This document shows positions 28,196 through 36,757 of a stretch of 42,666 nucleotides of DNA, one piece after another. Source of the stretch: Bdellovibrionales bacterium GWB1_55_8 (GTDB lineage: Bacteria; Bdellovibrionota; UBA1018); assembly GCA_001769835.1 (NCBI GenBank), contig MEPR01000077.1, positions 1 to 42,666 on the forward strand. The letters are read 5' to 3'. The translations under genes and the position numbers were made by a program. Position 1 is the first letter of the stretch. The number at the start of each line of letters is the position of its first letter. The notes under the pieces are model-generated. The model did no database searches. It was not told the DNA's origin and worked only from the letters and a program-made list of their open reading frames with translations.

Positions 28196-28633
28196 CTATT
28201 CCCGAAGATGTTGGGCGCGAACGACTGTCTTGATGTTGCCGCGGACGTTGAAATCACCGATTACTTCCATCTGCCAGGGATCCAGAAGGGCAACGAGATC
28301 GTCCAATACGACATTGACCGCGTCCTCGTGGAAAACTCCACGATCCCGGTACTGGTTCAGATACAGCTTCAGGCTTTTCAATTCCACGCACCAGTCGCGC
28401 GGCACATATTTGATATTCAGAGTTGCAAAGTCAGGAAATCCGGAAGCGGGGCAAACGCAGGTGAACTCAGGGCAATTGAATTCCACTTCGTATCTGCGAA
28501 CCTGAACCCGGTTTGCAAAACGAATCAGTTTCGCCTCTCGGATCATTCGAGCTCCATCGGGACGTGCGTTGGAAAGCGTGAGTTCGGCGTGTTTTGTTTT
28601 TTTTGCGGGCTTCCGGGGTGATTTCTTGCTCAT
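28196..28633 (-). CDS. queF: NADPH-dependent 7-cyano-7-deazaguanine reductase (type I QueF)
   Basis: 145 residues from the ATG at 28633; the 30 residues encoded further upstream overlap a terminator and are not part of the family. QueF motifs: [14 protein letters not shown] with the catalytic Cys in VCP and Asp in [14 protein letters not shown] (substrate-binding Glu) and GVFHEDAVN (His-Glu pair). It reduces preQ0 to preQ1 in queuosine synthesis. Length and single-domain form match the short YkvM-type QueF. The N-terminal 20 residues are Lys/Pro-rich and dispensable-looking. No preQ1 riboswitch was recognised upstream. Confidence 0.95.
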   Translation of the reverse strand: MSKKSPRKPAKKTKHAELTLSNARPDGARMIREAKLIRFANRVQVRRYEVEFNCPEFTCVCPASGFPDFATLNIKYVPRDWCVELKSLKLYLNQYRDRGVFHEDAVNVVLDDLVALLDPWQMEVIGDFNVRGNIKTVVRAQHLRE

Positions 28634-28672
28634 GTGCGGGTGATAACACACTCCGTCGCATGACTGGCAGCC

Positions 28673-28707
28673 AAAAAAAAAGCCGGCGGACCATCGGTCC
28701 CGCCGGC
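28673..28707 (-). terminator. Rho-independent terminator between a small exported gene and queF
   Basis: On the minus strand, a GC-rich hairpin (28707-28682; GCCGGCG pairs with CGCCGGC, with an inner GACC/GGTC pairing) is followed by nine T residues (28681-28673). It ends the transcript of the gene at 28748-29083 and separates it from queF. Confidence 0.9.
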
Positions 28708-28747
28708 CATGCAGCCCGGGCATTGAGCGCGGGTGATTCGTTAGGAA

Positions 28748-29083
28748 CTAGGGTTCGTCATTTAAGGAATCGCGTGGCATGGAGTCGCCTGGTACCGGAT
28801 CCGAATGCGGACCGGCGATCTCATCGTCCGTTTCCTCGCCCAGCTCGCCGGCCATCTGCTTCTGAACGCGTTCCTTCTCGCTCCGGCACTCACTGTAAGC
28901 CTCCGTGCCGGGGCGGTGAATGATTCCTTTGGCATCGATACAGGTCTGTGCGGTTGTGACATTTTCGCTTACGCCTGCAGATGAGTCTTTAGATCCGCTC
29001 CTCGCGGTGTCATCTGCGTTTGCCAGTGCCAACGCAAATCCAATCGCCACCCCCGTTGAAAGCATTGCTATTGTCCTCTTCAT
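28748..29083 (-). CDS. Small exported protein of unknown function
   Basis: 111 residues from the ATG at 29083, which has AAGGAG 6 bases upstream; the ATG two codons earlier directly abuts that site. A signal peptide (TIAMLSTGVAIGFALALANA) is followed by an acidic, Ser/Asp/Glu-rich chain with two Cys about 18 residues apart (QTCIDAKGIIHRPG and YSECRSEK) that may form a disulfide. The tail is disordered. I do not recognise a family. A strong terminator follows, so it probably forms its own unit. Confidence 0.7.
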   Translation of the reverse strand: MKRTIAMLSTGVAIGFALALANADDTARSGSKDSSAGVSENVTTAQTCIDAKGIIHRPGTEAYSECRSEKERVQKQMAGELGEETDDEIAGPHSDPVPGDSMPRDSLNDEP

Positions 29084-29093
29084 GCCCATCTCC

Positions 29094-29117
29094 TTGCACC
29101 TGATCTGTTGGGTGCAA
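29094..29117 (-). promoter_or_regulatory. Stem-loop abutting the ribosome-binding site of the small exported gene
   Basis: On the minus strand, TTGCACC and GGTGCAA form a perfect 7-bp stem with a 10-base loop; the last AA of the 3' arm continues into GGAG of the Shine-Dalgarno. A third TTGCACC lies 27 bases further upstream (29144-29138). Control of translation or a repressor site are both possible. Confidence 0.35.
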
Positions 29118-29145
29118 CGGAAATGCCATGGCTGGCGGGTGCAAT

Positions 29146-29655
29146 TTAGCCCGCTTTTTTTGCAATGCGCGCGTATTCTCCAAAAAGTTCGCCTTCGGCC
29201 AGAGTCAACGGCTTCAGCCGTTCAAGCAGGGCTTCGCGGGTGATTCGCGCGGGAATCTCGGGGTCTTCGCTCAATGCGAAGATCCGGACACGATAGTGGT
29301 GCGCACGATCCTGATAAGGTGGGCACGGCCCGGTATAGCCTAGCTTTCCAAAACCGTTCAGTCCTTGCCGTATTCCATTGGGCAGTGATTCCTGCGCCGG
29401 AATGCCTGCTGGAAGGTGTCTGATCTGCGGTGGTATCCGATAGATAAGCCAGTGCGTGAACGGGCCGGTACGATGATCCAGGTCTTCCGCGACCACCGCG
29501 AATGAGCGGGTCCCCTCGGGTGGGTCATCCCAGCGCAGTTCAGGCGATGAATTGTCGAGATCGCAAGTGTATCTGGAATCAAAGCGTCCTTCATAGTCGA
29601 GGGCATCGCTTTGCAGCTGCAGTTTTCCGCGCTGATGGGCCTGCTCGTTGGGCAT
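29146..29655 (-). CDS. YbhB/YbcL-type PEBP (Raf kinase inhibitor-like) protein
   Basis: 169 residues from the ATG at 29655, preceded by AGGAGG at 7 bases. Family features: SPELRWDDPPEGTRSFAVV, the ligand-site segment DLDHRTGPFTHWLIY, LPNGIRQGLN and GYTGPCPP. PEBP proteins bind anions or phospho-ligands; the bacterial role is unclear. No signal peptide, so it is cytoplasmic. The C-terminus includes a run of seven A residues encoding Lys-Lys near the stop. Confidence 0.93.
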   Translation of the reverse strand: MPNEQAHQRGKLQLQSDALDYEGRFDSRYTCDLDNSSPELRWDDPPEGTRSFAVVAEDLDHRTGPFTHWLIYRIPPQIRHLPAGIPAQESLPNGIRQGLNGFGKLGYTGPCPPYQDRAHHYRVRIFALSEDPEIPARITREALLERLKPLTLAEGELFGEYARIAKKAG

Positions 29656-29724
29656 GACGGAGCCTCCTGCGGTCACCATAAGGCTGGTGCTCCGCATTCA
29701 GCAATACGCCCCGGGTAAAGCTTT

Positions 29725-30612
29725 TTAGGGATCGCTCCTCGGACGTGAAAGGTCCTGATCTGTCTGGTTTTCTTTTGGCGGAAGATCCTCGTCCTCGGTT
29801 CCGCTTGGCGCACCGGCGTCATCGGCATTGACCTCGGGATCACGCTTGGGCCGGAGGTCGAGGAGCTTGAGAAGCGTGTTTCGGTTTTTCCCGGAAATTT
29901 CCTGGCAAACCTTCTGTTTCACCAGTTTCAGCGTGTCGGTGATTCGCGGCAACCGGCGTTCAAGAAGTCTTTCGTCCAGATGGTCCTGCCCGGGTTCCGC
30001 GATGAACACGCTGGACTGCAGGGACCTGCGGCGGTCCACGCGTTCCTGCTGGAAGACCACGAATACATCGTTTCGCTGGCTCCAGAGGCATCGTCCGAAA
30101 AAAGCTCGGGAGCTCAGGAGTAGGGAACCGGTTTTCTGATCGATGATTTTTCCCGGATAAATGAAGGCGGTCGGTTTGCGTCCATCCGGACGGATAATGA
30201 AAACGTTCGGCGAGTCCTTGCAATCGCGACACGGAAAGCCCGTGAGTACGAAGTACGGCAGCTCCGTCGCCGGACCTTTCAGGGTACCGACCGGAAGAAG
30301 GTCCACGAGGTCGGTTCGGATGGGCGAAGGTGCTTTGGCGCCGCCGGTACTGGCGAAATAAAGCGTGCCGTTTTCCACGCGATCGATGGTCACATCCATG
30401 GTCTGGGCGAAGGCCGGGGACACCCCGGTAAGGGCGGAAACAGCCCCTGCTGCTACTCCCGCTACTGCTCCTCCTCCGATGACCAGGACTGCGGGCAGCA
30501 AAGCGGTTCGCGTGAGCCGTTCAATAGCACTGGCGCCAGAAATAGCCGTGATAACATTGCGCGCCGTGCGCACCGTGCGATTTGCCCGTTCAAAACTCAT
30601 CCAAAATCTCAT
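29725..30612 (-). CDS. Hypothetical exported protein
   Basis: 295 residues (or 291 from the ATG at 30600; neither has a strong Shine-Dalgarno). A long basic N-region is followed by a hydrophobic stretch (LLPAVLVIGGGAVAGVAAGAV) and an AFA-Q cleavage-like site near residue 70, so export is likely. The mature part has a beta-rich core (VENGTLYFAS, PYFVLTGFPCRDCKDSPNVF with a C-x2-C pair), then a helical basic segment with further Cys, and a disordered acidic tail. I do not recognise a family and see no catalytic signature. It is divergent from nfu. Confidence 0.65.
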   Translation of the reverse strand: MRFWMSFERANRTVRTARNVITAISGASAIERLTRTALLPAVLVIGGGAVAGVAAGAVSALTGVSPAFAQTMDVTIDRVENGTLYFASTGGAKAPSPIRTDLVDLLPVGTLKGPATELPYFVLTGFPCRDCKDSPNVFIIRPDGRKPTAFIYPGKIIDQKTGSLLLSSRAFFGRCLWSQRNDVFVVFQQERVDRRRSLQSSVFIAEPGQDHLDERLLERRLPRITDTLKLVKQKVCQEISGKNRNTLLKLLDLRPKRDPEVNADDAGAPSGTEDEDLPPKENQTDQDLSRPRSDP

Positions 30613-30639
30613 GGAATCACTTTAATAGCATTCATCCGG

Positions 30640-30660
30640 AAACCGAAGTGGATTCGGTTT
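30640..30660. promoter_or_regulatory. Inverted repeat in the divergent region upstream of nfu
   Basis: AAACCGAA and TTCGGTTT form a perfect 8-bp inverted repeat with a 5-base spacer, midway between the divergent starts at 30612 and 30709. It could be an operator for either gene. It is not followed by a T-run long enough for a terminator. Confidence 0.35.
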
Positions 30661-30708
30661 TGCTGATCTTTGGGACGTGTTATAGGGTTTCCGGAAAGAG
30701 GAGCTGCC

Positions 30709-31278
30709 ATGACACCCACGACGATGAATAAAAAAGACGTATATGTTTCGCTCGAATTTACTCCAAACCCGAACACCCTGAAGTACGTGGTGAGTAGCCA
30801 GCTGCTTGACCGGGGGGCCGCCAATTTCACGGATATGGCTTCGGCGGAGAAGCGGTCGCCGCTCGCTGTCAAGCTGCTGGGTATTGCCGGTGTGTCCGGA
30901 GTGATGATCGGCCGTAACTTCGTCACCGTCACGAAGACGGAAGAAGGTGACTGGGACGCAGTTCATCAGAATGCCTCCTCTCTGATTGAGAAACATCTCG
31001 CTTCAGACGAACCTGTCCTGATCGGTGAAGATGTCGCGAAAGAGGGTCAGAGCGAGACCGAACGCCAGATCATCGAGATTCTTGATCAGGAAATTCGCCC
31101 GGCCGTTGCGATGGACGGCGGCGACATCACTTTCGAGCGTTATGACGACGGCATTGTGTACCTTCATCTGCAAGGTGCCTGTGCCGGTTGCCCTGGAGCA
31201 ACGATGACCCTGAAGATGGGCGTGGAGAACCGGTTGCGCGAAGCGATCCCGGAAATCCGCGAGGTGGTCGCGATCTGA
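30709..31278 (+). CDS. nfu: Nfu-type iron-sulfur cluster scaffold/carrier protein
   Basis: 189 residues from the ATG at 30709, with GAGGAG 5 bases upstream. The N-terminal Nfu domain is recognised from LEFTPNPNTLKYV, and the C-terminal NifU-like domain from VAMDGGDITFERYDDGIVYL and the cluster-binding GACAGCPGATMTLKMGVE (CxxC). It delivers [4Fe-4S] clusters to apoproteins in the cytoplasm, plausibly including Sdh, ferredoxin and the radical SAM protein of this window. The M48 gene starts within its stop codon (TGATG), so the two are coupled. Confidence 0.95.
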   Translation: MTPTTMNKKDVYVSLEFTPNPNTLKYVVSSQLLDRGAANFTDMASAEKRSPLAVKLLGIAGVSGVMIGRNFVTVTKTEEGDWDAVHQNASSLIEKHLASDEPVLIGEDVAKEGQSETERQIIEILDQEIRPAVAMDGGDITFERYDDGIVYLHLQGACAGCPGATMTLKMGVENRLREAIPEIREVVAI

Positions 31279-32087
31279 TGAAAACCATGCGGGCAGCCCG
31301 GACGACTTTGTTGAGCGCGATAATCGCGAGTCTTGCGGCTTGTGCCACTTCTCCTCTCGGACGGAAGCAGCTCATTATGGTTCCCGATGCGCAGATGAGT
31401 GCGCTGGGTGAGCAGGCCTTCACGCAGATGAAGAGCGAAACCCCGATCGAGCGGGATCCGGTCATGAACGCGTACGTGCAATGCGTGGCAGGGCCGCTGG
31501 CCGAGACGGCAAAGGGCAGGCCGGGGGCTGCGGATCGTTGGGAAGTGGTTGTGTTCCGTGACGAGAGTGCAAACGCATTCGCTCTTCCGGGCGGCAAGAT
31601 AGGAGTTCATACAGGGCTCTTGAAAGTCGCGAAAACTCCGGATCAGCTCGCAGCCGTGATCGGGCATGAGATCGGGCATGTGATCGCGAAACATGGCGCC
31701 GAGCGGGTTTCGCAAAGTCTTGCGGCCCAGGGCGGAGTAGCGGTCCTGAATGAAGCGTTGGGCGGTAAATCGGCCAATCGCCAGCAGGTGCTTGGCGCTC
31801 TGGTCACTGTCGGTTTTCTGCTTCCGTTCAGTCGCACGCAGGAAAGCGAGTCTGACGTGATTGGCCTGGAGCTGATGGCGAAGGCGGGGTTCGACCCCCG
31901 TGCAAGCGTCGAACTGTGGCAGAACATGAAGGCGGCCTCTGGCGGTGCTCCTCCGGAATTCCTGTCGACACACCCGGCTAGCGATACGCGTATTTCCCGG
32001 CTTCAGGAAAACATGGCTCCCGCTCAGCAGGAGTTCGCCAAAGCGCGCGCGGACGGCAAAAATCCGCGCTGTGCGGTCCCCCGATAA
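31278..32087 (+). CDS. M48-family lipoprotein metalloprotease
   Basis: 269 residues from the ATG at 31278, which shares one base with the nfu stop. The signal peptide ends LAAC (Cys22), a good lipobox. The zinc site HEIGH is at 130-134 (AVIGHEIGHVIAKHGAERV), and the third ligand is the Glu in ESESDVIGLELMAKAGFDP. This is the LoiP/BepA-like group of periplasmic quality-control peptidases, here without the TPR tail of BepA. STHPASDTRISRL near the end is also typical of the family. Confidence 0.95.
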   Translation: MKTMRAARTTLLSAIIASLAACATSPLGRKQLIMVPDAQMSALGEQAFTQMKSETPIERDPVMNAYVQCVAGPLAETAKGRPGAADRWEVVVFRDESANAFALPGGKIGVHTGLLKVAKTPDQLAAVIGHEIGHVIAKHGAERVSQSLAAQGGVAVLNEALGGKSANRQQVLGALVTVGFLLPFSRTQESESDVIGLELMAKAGFDPRASVELWQNMKAASGGAPPEFLSTHPASDTRISRLQENMAPAQQEFAKARADGKNPRCAVPR

Positions 32088-32093
32088 GTTTTG

Positions 32094-33338
32094 TTAACCG
32101 GCGGCTCGAAGGCGTTTCGGTTTCCGCGGCACCGCAGTGAGGAAACGTCCATGCTGCTTGAGTTCCTCGAGCCGACAGCTCCACGCCAGCCGGCCGTTAT
32201 GAACTGTCATATCCGGGCAGCCGTCACACATGCTGATTCTTCCATCCGGAAGCACGTCTGACGGTTGAATGACCGTGAAGGTTTGCATGTAGTGCGGTTC
32301 AATGATTGAGAACGGGTTTTTCAGGAGTTCCCAAGCCTGCTCGCTCGCGATTCGCCGCATGCCTCTGTCAAACGGTGCCATCAGGAGCGCGCTGACACGT
32401 CCCAGGGATAAAAACCGAGGCTCAGCATACGCCAGCCATTTTTTTTGAAGCAGTCGGTGGCCCTCCTGGACCGTTTCCATAAACGTCGGTGTGACATAGC
32501 CGAAAGTGCGCTTGCGGCTGGCGATCCGGGTCCCCAGCAGCCATTTGGTACTGGTCGCGTCTTCGGTCCCGTTCAGGTAGGCTGAGGGCTCAAAAGCGGG
32601 ATCAGCTTCGCGGATCTTTGCGACGGCTTCAGGCGTCCGGACTGCGTGTTTCCCTCCCCAGGTTGCCACCTTTTGATAAGTAACGGGGACTTCCACCTTT
32701 TCGCCACCGGCATAAAAGTCGTATTCGCCAAACAGTCCCGGCTCTCGATAAAGAATGAATACGACCGTATGCACGATGTCGGGGTGTTTCATTGCCCAGC
32801 GGACTACGTCGGGAATCTGGCTCAAAGTATCGCTCGTTACGGTCTGATTGAAGGAGCAAGTGAGTCCGCCTTCAGCAGCGAGCATTTCCGCAAAGCGTTG
32901 CCGCAAAAGGTTCAGATCTTTTTCAGTGCTTGCTATGAAGTTCTTGCGCTGCTGAGAGGTGTCGACATGGAACGTGAAACCGAATGCGCCGGCCGCTTTC
33001 AGCTCTTTCAGTAATTTGGGAGTCAGTCGGACGCCATTCGTGTTGATGATCGGCTTCCATCCTTTTTTTCGTACCATTTTAACGATATCGCAGATTCGCG
33101 GGTGAACCAGGGGGTCGCCTCCTGCGATACTGATGCAGTCTGATGCTCTTTCTCTTTTGAATACGCGTAGATCAGCTGCTATCTCGTCTAGTGTTTTATG
33201 GCCGCCCCTTTTCTGATCCCGATAACAGCCACGGCAAGAAAGATTGCAACGTGTGGTCACCTCCAGCCAGGAAATCGCGTTGTCCGAGAGCGACCACGGG
33301 AGTCGATAATATCGTTGCGGTGCTAATATGTTTGTCAT
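32094..33338 (-). CDS. Radical SAM enzyme of unknown substrate
   Basis: 414 residues from the ATG at 33338 (GAGG upstream); a longer in-frame reading would run through the repeat region and the regulator start. The cluster motif is CNLSCRGC (Cys31, Cys35, Cys38), followed by the GGDPLVHP strand and IINTNGVRLTPKLLKELKAAG of the partial TIM barrel. The C-terminal third has a second Cys group (MCDGCPD and SCRLEEL) that could bind an auxiliary cluster, as in SPASM/Twitch-like enzymes, though the pattern is short. No precursor-peptide gene was found beside it. It is divergent from the PAS-LuxR regulator and ends facing the M48 gene. Confidence 0.88.
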   Translation of the reverse strand: MTNILAPQRYYRLPWSLSDNAISWLEVTTRCNLSCRGCYRDQKRGGHKTLDEIAADLRVFKRERASDCISIAGGDPLVHPRICDIVKMVRKKGWKPIINTNGVRLTPKLLKELKAAGAFGFTFHVDTSQQRKNFIASTEKDLNLLRQRFAEMLAAEGGLTCSFNQTVTSDTLSQIPDVVRWAMKHPDIVHTVVFILYREPGLFGEYDFYAGGEKVEVPVTYQKVATWGGKHAVRTPEAVAKIREADPAFEPSAYLNGTEDATSTKWLLGTRIASRKRTFGYVTPTFMETVQEGHRLLQKKWLAYAEPRFLSLGRVSALLMAPFDRGMRRIASEQAWELLKNPFSIIEPHYMQTFTVIQPSDVLPDGRISMCDGCPDMTVHNGRLAWSCRLEELKQHGRFLTAVPRKPKRLRAAG

Positions 33339-33404
33339 AGAAAAGCCCTCGGACGTGGAGGCGGAAAAACCTCCTGGTGCGTCGCCGTCTTTGCAATTGA
33401 GACG

Positions 33405-33448
33405 CCAGATTCTGACCAGATTCTGACCAGATTCTGAATAGATGCTGA
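33405..33448. repeat. Four 11-bp direct repeats between the radical SAM and regulator genes
   Basis: Three perfect copies of CCAGATTCTGA (33405-33415, 33416-33426, 33427-33437) are followed by a fourth with 8 of 11 bases kept (33438-33448). The 11-base period is close to one DNA turn, so bound proteins would line up on one face. The array ends 11 bases before the regulator's start at 33460. Confidence 0.85.
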
Positions 33449-33459
33449 AAGGAAGTGTC

Positions 33460-33975
33460 ATGCAGGAGATCATGGGCCGGCTTTTTGGGCCGGACGGAAT
33501 GGGACTTTGTGTCAAAAACAGTGACAAGAAGGTTTTGTTTCAGAATGAGGTCTGCAAAGGAATCTGCGGCAACCAGAACTCACAAACGTGTGAAATAGGC
33601 TGCATGAGTCTTTATATCTCGGACAAGAGCTGCCCAGCCCGGTCCGAAGGCGTGCAGGTTTTTACGGATCAACTGATGCACGATCGCTACATGGATGTCG
33701 TCGTTCTGAACAATGCCAGGGAGCTCGTGACGATCCTGTACCCCGTGGAAACCAAGCACCAGCGAGAGCTTCAGTTTCTTCAGGACAAGGGGCTCTCGAA
33801 GCGTGAAACAGAAATCGCTGAGATGGTTGTTCGGGGAATGACGAATTCGGACATCGTCAAGAAACTTGCGATCTCAAAAGCCACGTTGAAGACGCATCTG
33901 AACAACGTCTACAAAAAACTGCCTGCCGACAGCCGCGGACGATTCCGGCGCCGCATGATGATGTCGGGTACCTGA
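33460..33975 (+). CDS. LuxR-type regulator with Cys-rich PAS-like sensor domain
   Basis: 171 residues from the ATG at 33460 (AAAGGAAG upstream). The ATG at 33442 falls inside the direct repeats and has no ribosome site. The N-terminal ~105 residues look PAS-like (GLCVKNSDKKVLFQNEVCKG, then VVVLNNARELVTILYPV) and carry six Cys, four of them as C-x3-C-x7-C-x3-C. That spacing suits an iron-sulfur cluster, metal or redox sensor. The C-terminal ~65 residues are a LuxR/FixJ helix-turn-helix (LSKRETEIAEMVVRGMTNSDIVKKL, then SKATLKTHLNNVYKKL). There is no receiver domain. It probably regulates itself and the divergent radical SAM gene. A terminator follows. Confidence 0.87.
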   Translation: MQEIMGRLFGPDGMGLCVKNSDKKVLFQNEVCKGICGNQNSQTCEIGCMSLYISDKSCPARSEGVQVFTDQLMHDRYMDVVVLNNARELVTILYPVETKHQRELQFLQDKGLSKRETEIAEMVVRGMTNSDIVKKLAISKATLKTHLNNVYKKLPADSRGRFRRRMMMSGT

Positions 33976-34000
33976 ATAATCAGTAAATTTGATATTGAAT

Positions 34001-34044
34001 CGAGCGGAGGCGGATTTTGAGTCCGTCTCCGCTCGTTTGTTTTT
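34001..34044 (+). terminator. Rho-independent terminator between regulator and TPL-type gene
   Basis: A 14-bp stem with a single G-T pair (34001-34014 with 34022-34035), a 7-base loop and a TTTGTTTTT tract. It lies between convergent genes. On the minus strand the same stem lacks a T-run, so it is strongest for the regulator. Confidence 0.93.
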
Positions 34045-34048
34045 GAGT

Positions 34049-35479
<1,431 letters not shown>

Positions 35480-35516
35480 TTAGTGGCTCGGCTGAGGCGT
35501 TGCAAGTCTGGATGAT

Positions 35517-36713
35517 GTGAGGGTGCAAAAAAGAATCAGGCGGCTTTTTCAGAAAACCGGGCAACTCAGGCCGGCCCGCCGGGCAAGGCTCATCAGTACT
35601 GAACAGGAACTCAGGGATATTCGTTACGCATTGGATCAATCCTCGATCGTGGCGATCACGGACGCAGCGGGCACGATCACGTTCGTAAACGACAAATTCT
35701 GCGAGATTTCAAAGTATTCGCGCAACGAGCTACTGGGTCAGAACCACCGGATCATTAATTCAGGGGTCCATCCGAGAGAGTTTTTTGTCGAACTCTGGCG
35801 GACGATCTCCACCGGAAAAGTCTGGCGGGGCGAAATCTGTAATCGAGCGAAGGACGGCAGTCTGTACTGGGTGGCTACTGTCATTGTTCCCTTTTTGACC
35901 CCCGCGGGACGGCCGCACCATTATGTCGCGATCAGAACGGATATCACCGAGCGTAAGCGCGCCGAAGAACAGGTGAAAAAGGCCATTCAGGAACGCGAGG
36001 AATTCCTTGCGGTCGTCGCCCATGACTTGAAGAACCCTCTGAGCGATCTGGCATTGAACGCTCAGCTGATTTCCCGCTGGGCGACGGCCGAGGAATTGAC
36101 GAGAATCGCGGACCGCGCGAAATCCATCGAGCGCACCGGGAGCCGCATGCTTCGAATGATTTCTGAAATCCTGGATATGGGACGTATAGAAGCCGAGGGT
36201 CTGGTGCTTCACTGGGAAACCGTGAAGACAGAGGAACTGATTGCCGACGCTTTTGAAATGGCCCGGACGTTGGCGGCAGCCCGGGGGATTCAAATCGAGC
36301 GTGCCATTCAGAATGATGCGCTCCAGATGGTCTGTGATCGCGAGCGGATCCTGCAGGTCCTTTCGAACCTCATTGGGAACGCCATAAAATTCAGCCCGGA
36401 TGGGGGAATAGTGAACGTGGAGATATTTCGGTCAGATTCCGGGATCGAGATCAGGGTCCTGGATTCGGGGCGGGGCATTTCACCGGAGAAGCTTCCGCAT
36501 GTATTTAAGCGTTTTTGGAGATCGGATCCGCAAGCCGGCGGGGGTACCGGACTCGGCCTTTATATTTCCAAGTGGATCGTAGACACCCATGGGGGTCGAA
36601 TTTGGGTCAAGAACCGCCCGGAAGGCGGAGCGGAACTCGGGTTCTGGTTACCCGCCAAGCGATCAGGCAAAAGAGCTGTGCCTCCGGGTGACCTGGCCGC
36701 TGACCGAAGATGA
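35517..36713 (+). CDS. PAS-domain sensor histidine kinase, cytoplasmic
   Basis: 398 residues from a GTG; the start is uncertain because no good Shine-Dalgarno is seen. No membrane helix. A PAS domain (about 35-145; ALDQSSIVAITDAAGTITFVN, then VAIRTDITERKR with its PAC motif) is followed by the dimerisation helix with phospho-acceptor His169 (VVAHDLKNPLS) and the ATPase domain: N box NLIGNAIKFSP, G1 DSGRGIS, G2 GTGLGLYIS. The PAS stretch NHRIINSGVHPREFFVELW resembles flavin or heme sensors of the Aer/NifL class. No response regulator gene adjoins it. It lies divergent to the TPL-type gene. Confidence 0.92.
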   Translation: MRVQKRIRRLFQKTGQLRPARRARLISTEQELRDIRYALDQSSIVAITDAAGTITFVNDKFCEISKYSRNELLGQNHRIINSGVHPREFFVELWRTISTGKVWRGEICNRAKDGSLYWVATVIVPFLTPAGRPHHYVAIRTDITERKRAEEQVKKAIQEREEFLAVVAHDLKNPLSDLALNAQLISRWATAEELTRIADRAKSIERTGSRMLRMISEILDMGRIEAEGLVLHWETVKTEELIADAFEMARTLAAARGIQIERAIQNDALQMVCDRERILQVLSNLIGNAIKFSPDGGIVNVEIFRSDSGIEIRVLDSGRGISPEKLPHVFKRFWRSDPQAGGGTGLGLYISKWIVDTHGGRIWVKNRPEGGAELGFWLPAKRSGKRAVPPGDLAADRR

Positions 36714-36757
36714 TAAGCATTGCGAAAGCGCATTTCAGCAGGGTATAACGCACGCAA

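Noticed and set aside
28634-28672. preQ1 riboswitch before queF
   Set aside because: The leader after the terminator is only about 39 bases and no preQ1 aptamer pattern was recognised.
28634-28723. Upstream extension of queF
   Set aside because: It would run through the terminator at 28673-28707 and is absent from the QueF family.
29126-29156. Hairpin with T-run resembling a plus-strand terminator
   Set aside because: No plus-strand gene precedes it; the T-run is the complement of the Lys codons at the end of the PEBP gene.
33338-33527. Longer N-terminus for the radical SAM gene
   Set aside because: The extension reads through the direct repeats and into the divergent regulator and has no domain content.
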